DNA from: Alphaproteobacteria bacterium
Lineage (GTDB): Bacteria > Pseudomonadota > Alphaproteobacteria > Caulobacterales > Parvularculaceae
Assembly: GCA_016125455.1 (NCBI GenBank)
Contig: WGLS01000018.1
Coordinates: 1 to 64,000 of the forward strand
Length of the DNA stretch: 64,000 bases
Reading direction: 5' to 3'
Positions 46,255 through 54,760 of the stretch are shown here, one piece after another. Every line of letters starts with the position of its first letter. The stretch's first letter is position 1. The notes below the pieces were generated by a model. It ran no database searches, was not told where the DNA came from, and worked only from the letters and a program-made list of their open reading frames with translations. A program made the translations under genes and the position numbers.

Positions 46255-47349
46255 TCATGTGAAGGCGCCGAGCAGCAAGTCTCGAATGCGCTCAGACGTG
46301 TGCCCGTCACCAAATGGGTTGCGTTCGACTCTCATCGTTTCGCGCGCGGCATCATTCTCAAGAAGATTGGAAACTTCGGCGACAATTTGCTTTGGTTCGG
46401 CGCCGACGAGGCGCGCTGCTCCGGCTTCGACTGCCTCCTGGCGCTCGGTTTGGTCGCGCATCACAAGAACTGGCACTTTGAATGTCGGTGCCTCCTCTTG
46501 GATGCCGCCCGAATCTGTAAGGATCAGTGTCGCGCGCTGCATCAGCGCGACCATCTCCGGATACGGAACAGGATCGATCAGGCGCACATTGTCCAGATCC
46601 GATAGGATTTGCATTGCCGTTCCCCGAACATTCGGGTTCAGGTGGACTGGATAGATAAAATCAGCATCAGGAAAGCGCGCAGCGAGCGTCGCGATCGCGC
46701 CAAAGGCGTCATTGAAGCGCTGACCAATGTTCTCGCGGCGATGGCCGGTTATCAGTACCATCTTTGGGCGGTTCAACGCGAGCCCTTCGGGCAGGCGTGC
46801 TTTGCTGGCGGCGGTCTGGAGCAAAGCATCGATGACGGTATTGCCGACCATGTGAATTGCGCCGCCGACGCGTTCGTCACGCAGGCACTGCGCCGCGCGT
46901 TCGGTAGGCGCAAAGTGCATCGCAGTAACGCGGGACGTCATCTGTCGGAAGCCTTCTTCTGGAAAGGGCTGGGCTAGATCGTAGGTGCGCAGACCCGCTT
47001 CGACGTGGCCGAACGGAACTTCGCGCGCGAAGGCAGCTAAAGCCGCGGCCATCACTGTTGTTGTATCACCCTGTGCCAGAATGACCTTTGGTTGTTCGCG
47101 CACGATAAGTTCATCAAGCCCCGCCACACCGCCGACGATAACGCTTGCGAGCGTCTGGTTCGGCCTCATGAGACCTAAGTCCGCATCCGGCTGCAGGTCG
47201 AACCAATCGAAAACCTGGTCCAGCATTTGACGGTGCTGGCCGGTGGAAATCAGTCGCGCGTCAATGCCCGGCGCCTCGCGCAGGCACTTGAAGAGCGGCG
47301 CCATCTTGATGGCTTCGGGTCTTGTTCCGACTACGACAAAAACACGCAT
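46255..47349 (-). CDS. wecB: UDP-N-acetylglucosamine 2-epimerase (non-hydrolysing)
   Basis: The protein has about 364 residues, normal length. It starts MRVFVVVGTRPEAIKMAPL, then STGQHRQMLDQVFDWF, AQGDTTTVMAAALAA, HVEAGLRTYDLAQPFPEE, LITGHRRENIGQRF, YPVHLNPNVRG and ILTDSGGIQEEAPTF. It interconverts UDP-GlcNAc and UDP-ManNAc. ATG at 47349 is preferred over the GTG just before. It is upstream of wecC by 97 bases on the same strand. glmS in the window feeds the UDP-GlcNAc pool it draws on. Confidence 0.94.
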   Translation of the reverse strand: MRVFVVVGTRPEAIKMAPLFKCLREAPGIDARLISTGQHRQMLDQVFDWFDLQPDADLGLMRPNQTLASVIVGGVAGLDELIVREQPKVILAQGDTTTVMAAALAAFAREVPFGHVEAGLRTYDLAQPFPEEGFRQMTSRVTAMHFAPTERAAQCLRDERVGGAIHMVGNTVIDALLQTAASKARLPEGLALNRPKMVLITGHRRENIGQRFNDAFGAIATLAARFPDADFIYPVHLNPNVRGTAMQILSDLDNVRLIDPVPYPEMVALMQRATLILTDSGGIQEEAPTFKVPVLVMRDQTERQEAVEAGAARLVGAEPKQIVAEVSNLLENDAARETMRVERNPFGDGHTSERIRDLLLGAFT

Positions 47350-47451
47350 CACAAAGCATCCAATCTAGCAATTTCAGGTTGGTGCCAACCCGCCAATGGC
47401 GGCTTTTGCCAATCGGTTCACCTGCCGGCAAGTGAAGTCTGTATGTCAACG

Positions 47452-48612
47452 TCAGTCGGGTGCAACCAGCTCGACACAGTCGATGTCGGCTTCGACAGGA
47501 CCACAACCGTTGTCATTGTTGCAAAATAAAAGGTGTGGTGCCGGTCCTGCCGACGCTGGGAGTACCAGTTCGAAAGGCCCCGGATATCCTATGGCAGATT
47601 GCACTGACCAACGGTCTTCCTGCAGGAGCCCGGCCGAAAGACCCCCCTTTGTGACGGCGCCGCGGACTCGCACCACACTGCCAGGCGCCAATGGCAGAGG
47701 CGGCGAGCGCCAAAGGTAGCTGAAGGCGTCCGCGCCTCGCGCGTCCAGGCGAAGCCTTCCGCCCTGCAGTTCGGAAGCCTCTGAGATCCAATCGGTGTTT
47801 GAAAGGTCAAGCGCAGTGCCGCGCGTGCGGCGCGATTCGGACCCGTCTTCGAATCCGTAAGCTCGGTTCAGCGATTGCCGACGTGCATCGGCTGCGCTCT
47901 CCACAAAAGCTGATAGACCGGATGGAGCCCTTCCGCCGGATTTTCGCGCCAACACAACGAGGATCGGGGCAAAAGCGAACCCTTCTTGCCAGGAGACCGC
48001 TGCGGCACCGAGTGCGCGCGCAATCTGCCGGGATGCTGTGGGCAGCGTAAATTCGGGCGCATCGGCGCGCAGATAATCTCTCGCGCCTGACCAAAGCCCT
48101 TGGTGATAGGCTAGAAATTCCTCGAGATTAGTTGAAAACTGACCTGAAATGTGGACCGGTTCGAAACCCGCACGTCGCAGCAGCTGGCCGAGTGTTGCGG
48201 GGGTCCAGAGGTTGATGTGTCCCGGCCAGGCGAGCCCACCGTGGATCTGGAGACTGTCCCCGCGCATGGACCGAATGTCCGGAGCATTCAAATTGGGTAC
48301 AGTGAGCGCCAGAAGGCCATCGTTCTTCAAATGAGCGTGAGCTGTCTGCAGCGCAGAAAGCGGATCAGCGATGTGCTCGAGCGTTTCCCACATTGTCACT
48401 GAATCGAAGCTGCCGGATGTCGCCCTCGCGCCTGGAAAGTGCACCCGCCGTCCGAGCTGGCGGGCAAGTGAGACAGCGTGCTCGTTGACCTCAATTCCCT
48501 CGGCCTCGAAGCCGTGACTCGTTGCGACCATGAGGGAATTGGCGACGCCGCAACCAATGTCCAGCGTCGTGAGGGGTTCAGCATGATCGCTGGCCAGACA
48601 GGCTTTCAACAT
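47452..48612 (-). CDS. Remaining methyltransferase reading frame with C-terminal accessory domain
   Basis: This is the part of the interrupted gene that could still be translated on its own. Residues 1-240 form a Rossmann-like SAM fold: LDIGCGVANSLMVA, VTMWETLEHIADPLSALQTA, LKNDGLLALTVPNLNAPDIR and a HINLWTPATLGQLLRRAGFE helix. The last 120 residues are a separate beta-rich domain with VVRVRGAVTKGGLSAGLLQE and LLFCNNDNGCG. The latter resembles the insert of the bi-domain oxidoreductase encoded downstream. I give it lower weight because the upstream half of the gene is cut off by a stop and no clear ribosome site precedes 48612. Confidence 0.5.
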   Translation of the reverse strand: MLKACLASDHAEPLTTLDIGCGVANSLMVATSHGFEAEGIEVNEHAVSLARQLGRRVHFPGARATSGSFDSVTMWETLEHIADPLSALQTAHAHLKNDGLLALTVPNLNAPDIRSMRGDSLQIHGGLAWPGHINLWTPATLGQLLRRAGFEPVHISGQFSTNLEEFLAYHQGLWSGARDYLRADAPEFTLPTASRQIARALGAAAVSWQEGFAFAPILVVLARKSGGRAPSGLSAFVESAADARRQSLNRAYGFEDGSESRRTRGTALDLSNTDWISEASELQGGRLRLDARGADAFSYLWRSPPLPLAPGSVVRVRGAVTKGGLSAGLLQEDRWSVQSAIGYPGPFELVLPASAGPAPHLLFCNNDNGCGPVEADIDCVELVAPD

Positions 48613-49068
48613 GGCGTAATAGCCGTTGAAGCGCGCACAGTCGGCTTCCAGCGCAACCGGATTGACCGCCTGAGCGTCAGTATAATCTGCATATTTCCGG
48701 GCTTGCGGTACCGAGGCGAAATACCGTTCAAACAGCTCGTGGTGAACGGCGAGCGGCAGTTACCACGTCCGGCAGTTTCGGCACTCGTGATAGGGATACC
48801 CATCGTAGCTCTCGAAAATGTAATCTGACTCCGAGCCACCGCAGGTCGGACAAGCTCGGGCCGGAAGGCTTTTCAACAGCGGTGCACCGTACATGCGCCA
48901 AAGGTTTATGGCGTTCGCCCATTCCGCACGCGTCAGATTTGAGAACGGATGGGGCAGGCAGGTTCGGGTTTCAGGTTCATGCGGCGTTCGCTCAAACGCC
49001 AACAAGGCGCGCGCAACAGCTTCTGCAAGGGCTTCGGCAGGCGGCTGACCTGAATTGTAATTTCTCAT
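47452..49068 (-). pseudogene. Zn-ribbon class I methyltransferase gene interrupted by an in-frame TAA
   Basis: Reading from the ATG at 49068, one frame encodes a helical N-terminus, a zinc-ribbon CPTCGG...HECRNCRTW, then TAA at 48760-48762, and then continues in the same frame as LPLAVHHELFERYFASVPQA and LDIGCGVANSLMVATSHGF (SAM loop). The methyltransferase domain and a C-terminal beta-rich domain follow down to 47452. Homologous layouts normally read CRNCRTWY, so a Tyr codon (TAT/TAC) probably became TAA. The whole gene would give 538 residues. The part after the stop can restart at ATG 48612 (386 residues, keeping the SAM motif but losing the zinc ribbon). It is either a recent nonsense mutation, a sequence error or two split genes. 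Confidence 0.82.
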
Positions 49069-49202
49069 CCGCGGGCTCGTTTGACTGGCATAGAACCACC
49101 CTTAGACGTGACGCTCGGCGGCTTCAACGGGTGGGTTTCCAGTCCCGGCGTTTCCGCCTAAGCAGGCGTTGTGGTTGCAGTATAGTTGAAGAGGATACTT
49201 GC

Positions 49203-51200
49203 ATGTGCGGTCTGGTCGGTAGCTATCATCCGGTTCGAGACGGCGGTGCGTCGCCCCGGAGTGTGTTGGCCGCCATGCGCGACACGATGGGTCATCGGGG
49301 CCCTGATGGCGCAGGTGAATGGATGAGCGCCAACGGACGCTGCAGTCTTGGTCACCGAAGACTTTCGATCATCGATCTGTCGACCAATGCGAACCAGCCT
49401 ATGCTGACGCCGGAAGGCGACATCGCGGTCGTTTTCAATGGTGAAATCTATAACCATGCCGAGATCAGAAAAGAACTTGAGGCTTTGGGAAAGTATACGT
49501 TTCGAACAGATCATTCGGATACGGAGATGTTGCTCTACGCATTCGCTGAATGGGGCGAGTCGTGTGTCGAAAAATTCTACGGAATGTTCGCATTTGCCAT
49601 CTATGATGCGCGCGACGCGTCCAATCCCAAGCTGCATCTTTGCCGCGACCGGATCGGCATTAAGCCCCTGTATTTTTCGCGCACGGCGAAGGGTGAGTGG
49701 GTTTTTGCCTCTGAGATCAAGGCCTTGCTGAAGCATCCGTCGGTTCCACGTGAGATGGATCCGTGCGCTTTCGGACACTATCTGTCGTTCATTGTGGCGC
49801 CGGCGCCGATGACCATGTTCAAAGGCGTGTTCAAGCTGCCTGCCGGGTACTGGGCAACAATTCACGCCAATGGCAGAGCGAGCGCAAATCGTTATTGGGA
49901 CTGCGCTCCGGATTCGTCAGATACTTACTCTGCGAAGGACCTTTCCTTTGATGAGGCAGTCGACGAATTCCTCAGGCTGATGAAAAAGTCTGTTGCACGC
50001 CGCCTTGTTTCGGATGTTCCGTTCGGTGCGCTGCTGTCGGGCGGTGTCGATTCAAGCTTGAACGTCGCCCTCATGGCCGAGATGATGGATCGTCCTGTTA
50101 CGACGTTTACGGTTGGCTACGATAGCTACGAGCAATTCAACGAATACGATTACGCAAAGCGTATTGTGAAAAAATTCAATACGGACCACCACGAGACGCG
50201 CATCAATTCCCGGGAGGCTCTAAATTTCCTGCCATCCCTTGTGCAGTACCAGGATGAACCAATTGCGGATAACGTGTGCATTCCGCTCTATTTCTTGGCG
50301 CGTCTGGTGCGCCAGTCGGGCACGACGGTCGTGCAGGTCGGCGAGGGAGCTGACGAGAACTTTCTGGGATACTGGTGGTGTGATCACTACCGCAACAAGG
50401 CTCAAACTATATACGATCCGATCCGGCGCGGGGATCGCTCGAAGGATCTGATGTCGATCATCCAGAAGAAATCCGGAACGACCGAGGACCATGAAATTGC
50501 GGATCGTGCGCTGCGAGGCAAGGAGCTTTTCTGGGGCGGTGCCATTTGTTGGTGGGGTGGCCTGAGGGAACAGCTGACCCCTGACCGTTCGAAGTTCGAC
50601 TATCGGGTAGAGTGCCCGATCGAAGGCTTGATGCCCGAATCCCATCAGTCAACGGACAGCCATGCAGTCATTGCCGAATACCTCGGACCGCTTGCTGGAA
50701 AACTTGATGACCCCGAAGTATTGCAGAAGATTCCCTACATGGAGCTCAAGTTGCGATTGCCGGAGCACCTGTTGATGCGCGTCGACAAGATGACAATGGC
50801 ACATTCTGTCGAGGCCCGCGTGCCATTTCTCGACCACGACCTTGTCGAATTCGCTCGCCGATGTCCGGTTGAATACAAACTCAAGGACGGCGTCGGAAAG
50901 CGGCTCGTGAAAAAGGCTGCTGAACGATACATCGATGAAGACATGATCTATCGTCGCAAGCAGGGGTTTGGCGCACCGATCGACAGCTGGTTCCTGGAGC
51001 CTGATTTTGGAAAGCGCACGCTTGCATTGTGGGAACGTTCACAGATCAAGAAAGACGGTTTCCTCAATAACGCCTATGTTTCCGATCTCCTGAAAAGTCA
51101 GGTCACGGGCAAGCTGAACTACGGCTTCCATGTATGGACCTTGATGAACGCCGTGCTGTGGCACGAACACTGGATCGGCGACGGGCTTGCAGACTTCTGA
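49203..51200 (+). CDS. Asparagine-synthase-like amidotransferase (first copy)
   Basis: The protein has 665 residues. Cys2 of MCGLVGSYHP is the glutaminase nucleophile (class II), followed by MGHRGPDGAGEW and GHRRLSIIDLSTNANQPM. The second domain is the ATP pyrophosphatase with LLSGGVDSSLNVALMAE (P-loop) and RMPFL-type RVPFLDHDLVEF. In surface-polysaccharide loci such AsnB-like enzymes amidate the carboxyl group of uronic acids (as with WbpS) instead of making asparagine. The gene is next to wecB/wecC, which make a uronate, and is 6 bases before a second, diverged copy. The ATG at 49203 puts Cys at position 2, with GAGGA upstream. The 134 bases before it contain the divergent promoter toward the methyltransferase gene. 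Confidence 0.9.
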   Translation: MCGLVGSYHPVRDGGASPRSVLAAMRDTMGHRGPDGAGEWMSANGRCSLGHRRLSIIDLSTNANQPMLTPEGDIAVVFNGEIYNHAEIRKELEALGKYTFRTDHSDTEMLLYAFAEWGESCVEKFYGMFAFAIYDARDASNPKLHLCRDRIGIKPLYFSRTAKGEWVFASEIKALLKHPSVPREMDPCAFGHYLSFIVAPAPMTMFKGVFKLPAGYWATIHANGRASANRYWDCAPDSSDTYSAKDLSFDEAVDEFLRLMKKSVARRLVSDVPFGALLSGGVDSSLNVALMAEMMDRPVTTFTVGYDSYEQFNEYDYAKRIVKKFNTDHHETRINSREALNFLPSLVQYQDEPIADNVCIPLYFLARLVRQSGTTVVQVGEGADENFLGYWWCDHYRNKAQTIYDPIRRGDRSKDLMSIIQKKSGTTEDHEIADRALRGKELFWGGAICWWGGLREQLTPDRSKFDYRVECPIEGLMPESHQSTDSHAVIAEYLGPLAGKLDDPEVLQKIPYMELKLRLPEHLLMRVDKMTMAHSVEARVPFLDHDLVEFARRCPVEYKLKDGVGKRLVKKAAERYIDEDMIYRRKQGFGAPIDSWFLEPDFGKRTLALWERSQIKKDGFLNNAYVSDLLKSQVTGKLNYGFHVWTLMNAVLWHEHWIGDGLADF

Positions 51201-51206
51201 TTCGTA

Positions 51207-53165
51207 ATGTGCGGACTTGTTGCCATCCTGGGGCAGGCGCCGCGTGAATCGTGCGCATTGATGTCCTTGCTGAAGGACATGACTGACCGCATTGCGCATC
51301 GGGGCCCAGATGCCGATGGATTCAGCACGCTCGACCAGGGCCGGGTAGGGTTCGGGCACCGGCGCCTTTCGATCGTCAATGTCGGTCCGGATGGCAATCA
51401 GCCGATGACCGAGACGACGCAGCGTGTTCATGTTGTCTTCAATGGCGAAATCTATAATCACGAAGCGTTGCGCCGTACACTGCAGGCGGCTGGGCAGGCT
51501 TTCCGGACCCGCAATTCAGACACCGAAGTCCTGATTCAGGGATATCTCCTTTGGGGATGGGAAGAGCTCCTTCGCCGTCTCCACGGCATGTTTGCCATTG
51601 TGCTCTGGGATGCGTCGGAGCGGCGGATATTTGCGGGTCGGGACCGATTGGGAATCAAGCCGCTTTACTATGCCCAGATTGAGAGCGATCTAGTTTTCGC
51701 CTCTGAGATCAAAGCGATGTCTGGCCATCCAGGTTTCCGGGCGCAGATGAACGATTTGGCGTGCCTCGATATTTTAAATGTGCTTGCCACGCCGGCGCCG
51801 ATGACGCTGTTCGAAGGTGTGTTTAAGCTTGCCCCAGGCGAATACCTCACAGCGCAACCGGGTGGTCCGGCAAAAAAGGTGCGCTGGTGGACGCCGCCTG
51901 AAACACCAGCATCGACATCCACCTCGTTCGACCAGGCCGTTGATCAAGTTGGCGCCAGGCTCAAGGAAGCGGTCCGTATAAGGATTGCCAAGGAAGTCGA
52001 AACGTCGGTCCTGCTGTCTGGCGGCGTCGATTCCAGCCTTTTGCTTGCCTTGGCGTCTGAATCTGGCGCGAAGCTTCGAGCGTTTACGGCGGCTTTCGTG
52101 GGGGACCCGTTGAACGAGAGCGCGCCAGCCGCTGAAATTTCTGCTCGCTTTGGTCTTGGTCATGACGTGATCGAGATTGAAGAAGACAAGGCGATGGCGG
52201 GCACGCTTGCGCTCATGGAGGCGATGGACGAGCCGGTCGCAGATTGGGCGTGTATTCCGCTCGACTACCTCGCGGGCGCCGTTCACAGTGCCGGTGTGAA
52301 AGTGGCGTTGGTGGGGGAAGGCGCGGACGAGCTGTTCTGCGGCTACGATGCCTGGGGTAATTTCATTCGTGAGCGGCGAGTCTGGTCAGCAATCAGCGCA
52401 GCCGGCCGTCTCGGGTTTGGCGCTTCAATCATTGTAGCTGCGCGTCTCGCATCCCGCGCATTGCCGCTCGAGCGAATCGGACTCGTCGGTGCATTGGATG
52501 TCGCCGGAGCGGTCGCGGGCGGACAGGGGCGCTTCCGGTCGGGCGCAGAGAGCTTTCGCCCGCTTCAGGCAGAACGTTTACTGCGCCGAGGGTGGGCTGC
52601 GCGCACGCCGCCGGCCGATCCCGCATCGGGCGCAAACTTCTTTGAGCCTCTGGGCAAGCGATTCGGCACACCGGCGGCGTCCAGCGAACTTTCGGCTCAG
52701 GAGCGCTTTGTCCGCATGCGGGCGCGGGATCTTGGCTTCCGCTTGCCGGAGCTCCTTCTGATGCGGGTCGACAAAGTGACGATGGCCCATTCGGTCGAGG
52801 CTCGCGTGCCGTTCCTGGATCACTTGCTGGTTGAGGAGACATTAAGTCTTCCGGCAGACGTTGTGCTTGCAAAGGGCGGAACGAAGCCAATCATTAAAGC
52901 GGTCGCGCGTCAGTATCTTCCAGACCACATAGTTGACCGGCCAAAGATTGGCCTCGGCGCGCCCATGGCGAAGTGGCTGCGTGGACCGTTCGGCATGGAG
53001 GTTCGCGACATCCTGGCCTCAGAAGCGGCTGATCCGGGAAGCCCGTTCGACGGCGCCGCCGTCGACGCGTTGCTTCTGCGCCACCGGCGTGACGAACGTG
53101 ATTATTCTGCATATCTTTGGCCAATCGTGAACATAGCCCTCTGGAGACGAAAATGGCTGAGGTGA
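51207..53165 (+). CDS. Asparagine-synthase-like amidotransferase (second copy)
   Basis: The protein has 652 residues and the same plan as the first copy: MCGLVAILGQ, RIAHRGPDADGFS, GHRRLSIVNVGPDGNQPM and LLSGGVDSSLLLALASE, with RVPFLDHLLVEETL. Overall similarity to the first copy is clear but moderate, so this is an old duplication and the two probably have separate acceptors. It overlaps the following glycosyltransferase gene by 13 bases (start inside its last codons). Together with the neighbours it forms a four-gene forward operon, 49203-55887. Confidence 0.9.
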   Translation: MCGLVAILGQAPRESCALMSLLKDMTDRIAHRGPDADGFSTLDQGRVGFGHRRLSIVNVGPDGNQPMTETTQRVHVVFNGEIYNHEALRRTLQAAGQAFRTRNSDTEVLIQGYLLWGWEELLRRLHGMFAIVLWDASERRIFAGRDRLGIKPLYYAQIESDLVFASEIKAMSGHPGFRAQMNDLACLDILNVLATPAPMTLFEGVFKLAPGEYLTAQPGGPAKKVRWWTPPETPASTSTSFDQAVDQVGARLKEAVRIRIAKEVETSVLLSGGVDSSLLLALASESGAKLRAFTAAFVGDPLNESAPAAEISARFGLGHDVIEIEEDKAMAGTLALMEAMDEPVADWACIPLDYLAGAVHSAGVKVALVGEGADELFCGYDAWGNFIRERRVWSAISAAGRLGFGASIIVAARLASRALPLERIGLVGALDVAGAVAGGQGRFRSGAESFRPLQAERLLRRGWAARTPPADPASGANFFEPLGKRFGTPAASSELSAQERFVRMRARDLGFRLPELLLMRVDKVTMAHSVEARVPFLDHLLVEETLSLPADVVLAKGGTKPIIKAVARQYLPDHIVDRPKIGLGAPMAKWLRGPFGMEVRDILASEAADPGSPFDGAAVDALLLRHRRDERDYSAYLWPIVNIALWRRKWLR

Positions 53166-54760
53166 CAGCCCGACGTCTTGAGCTGCGCGCGGCATCAGAC
53201 GGTGCCGAGCCCGCAGAAGCCGGCTGGCAGTCGATGCTGCTGGAAGATGCACTCGCCGCGCTGAAGCGCGGGCAGGGAATCGGTCGCTGGCAAGAAGTTC
53301 GCCTCGTTCTGCCAAATCCCTATGCCTTGCCAAGCCCCGTCAAAACGAGTTTGGCCTTGCTGCTTTTGTCTCCAGGTCGCGCGGCGATCGTGGCCGGAAA
53401 CGGAAGTGCGCGGCGAGCCGTTACGCCGCTCAGTCTGATGGCGGATGCCTTGCGCGCGTTCGATCGCCGCAATGACGTTGTCCGGTCCCGGACAGAAATC
53501 ATGAATTGGCTTGCTGCAGCGCCGATGCATCTTTCGGAATTTATACCCGCGGCCGGACCGCCGTTGGTCCTGCGTACAAGCCTCTGGTTCGGGGCCAAGG
53601 TTGGGGGCGCAATGTCCCACGCGGCTGGAATCATCAACGCCATTCGCGACAGATTTGGCAAAGTCGATCTTGTATCGACTGACAGCGTTCCTGAACTGCG
53701 CAAGGATATTGATGTCCGCACAATCGACCTTGCGAGGATTGAAGGCTGGACGAGCGGAGACGGACTTTATCTGGCCGCACAACCCGGCCTTCTGGCCGAA
53801 GCCCGGCGACTTGCGTCCGCAGCGGCGCCTGTCTTTGTGTACCAGCGATGCGGTCTTGGTGACATGACCGGATTGCGGCTGGCACGCGAAATGCGTCGGC
53901 CATTCGTGCTTGAATATAATGGCCCTGAAGTGTGGGTGGCGGAAAAGTGGGGCACTGGAGTCGGATACGCCGACGACTATCAAACAATCGAGACCGAGCT
54001 GCTGCGCCGCGCTGATATCGTGCTTGCGGTCAGCCAGCCCCTGGTCGAAGAGGCTGTCTTGCGCGGCGCAGACCCGGGGAGGGTTCTTCTTTCACCGAAC
54101 GCAGCCGATCCCTCGAGGTTTCATCCTGGGCTAAGCGGCGCTGCCATACGCCAGAGGCTTGGCTTGGGTTGCCAAAGAATAGCGATGCTCGTGTCCAGTT
54201 TCGGACCATGGCACGGTGTGGAGACTGCCATTTCGGCGTTTGCAGCGCTCAAAGCGCGAAGGCCGGACCTGGCGGCTGCCGCAAAGCTTGTATTGGTCGG
54301 TCGCGGCGCAGGCTTTGAAGCGGCGCGTCTTCAGGCAGAGCGACTTGGATTATCCGAAAGCGTCCTTTTTACGGGCCCCGTGCTGGCAGAGCTTGCGCCA
54401 GAAATGTTGGCTGCGGCAGACGTCCTCCTCTCGCCGCAAGTTCACAATGAAGATGGATCGCTCTTTTTTGGGTCACCGACCAAATTGTTCGAATACATGG
54501 CGATGGGCAAGCCGATCATCGCAAGCGATCTCGCACAGATTGGCGATATTCTCACGCACGAGGCGACGGCTCTGCTCACTCAGCCGGGGGACGTCAGCCA
54601 ATTGTCTGAGGCGCTTGAGCGAGCATTTTCCGATCCGATGGCGTTGGCGCCCATGGGGGCGGCCGCCCGTGATCTTTTGGTCAACAGTCACACCTGGGAC
54701 GCGCGCATTGCTGCGCTCGAGAAGGCGCTCACCGGTATTGGCGCAATGCAGCGCCAATGA
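53153..54760 (+). CDS. Glycosyltransferase family 4 type
   Basis: The protein has about 535 residues. The N-terminal 190 residues are unassigned (AEPAEAGWQSMLLEDALAAL), followed by a GT-B fold beginning LRTSLWFGAKVGGAMSHAAG. The donor half has LEYNGPEVWVAEKWG, SQPLVEEAVLRGADPGRVLL, SPNAADPSRFHPGL, SFGPWHGVETAI and FFGSPTKLFEYMAMGKPIIAS. The layout and several motifs match the enzyme encoded at 40202-42004, indicating paralogs. The start at 53153 (GGAGA upstream) is preferred to a longer reading. The stop overlaps the next gene (ATGA). Confidence 0.88.
   Translation: MAEVTARRLELRAASDGAEPAEAGWQSMLLEDALAALKRGQGIGRWQEVRLVLPNPYALPSPVKTSLALLLLSPGRAAIVAGNGSARRAVTPLSLMADALRAFDRRNDVVRSRTEIMNWLAAAPMHLSEFIPAAGPPLVLRTSLWFGAKVGGAMSHAAGIINAIRDRFGKVDLVSTDSVPELRKDIDVRTIDLARIEGWTSGDGLYLAAQPGLLAEARRLASAAAPVFVYQRCGLGDMTGLRLAREMRRPFVLEYNGPEVWVAEKWGTGVGYADDYQTIETELLRRADIVLAVSQPLVEEAVLRGADPGRVLLSPNAADPSRFHPGLSGAAIRQRLGLGCQRIAMLVSSFGPWHGVETAISAFAALKARRPDLAAAAKLVLVGRGAGFEAARLQAERLGLSESVLFTGPVLAELAPEMLAAADVLLSPQVHNEDGSLFFGSPTKLFEYMAMGKPIIASDLAQIGDILTHEATALLTQPGDVSQLSEALERAFSDPMALAPMGAAARDLLVNSHTWDARIAALEKALTGIGAMQRQ

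Noticed and set aside
53117-53152. Longer N-terminus for the glycosyltransferase beginning at 53117
   Set aside because: The extension overlaps 49 bases of the upstream gene and has no ribosome site; GGAGA stands before the ATG at 53153.
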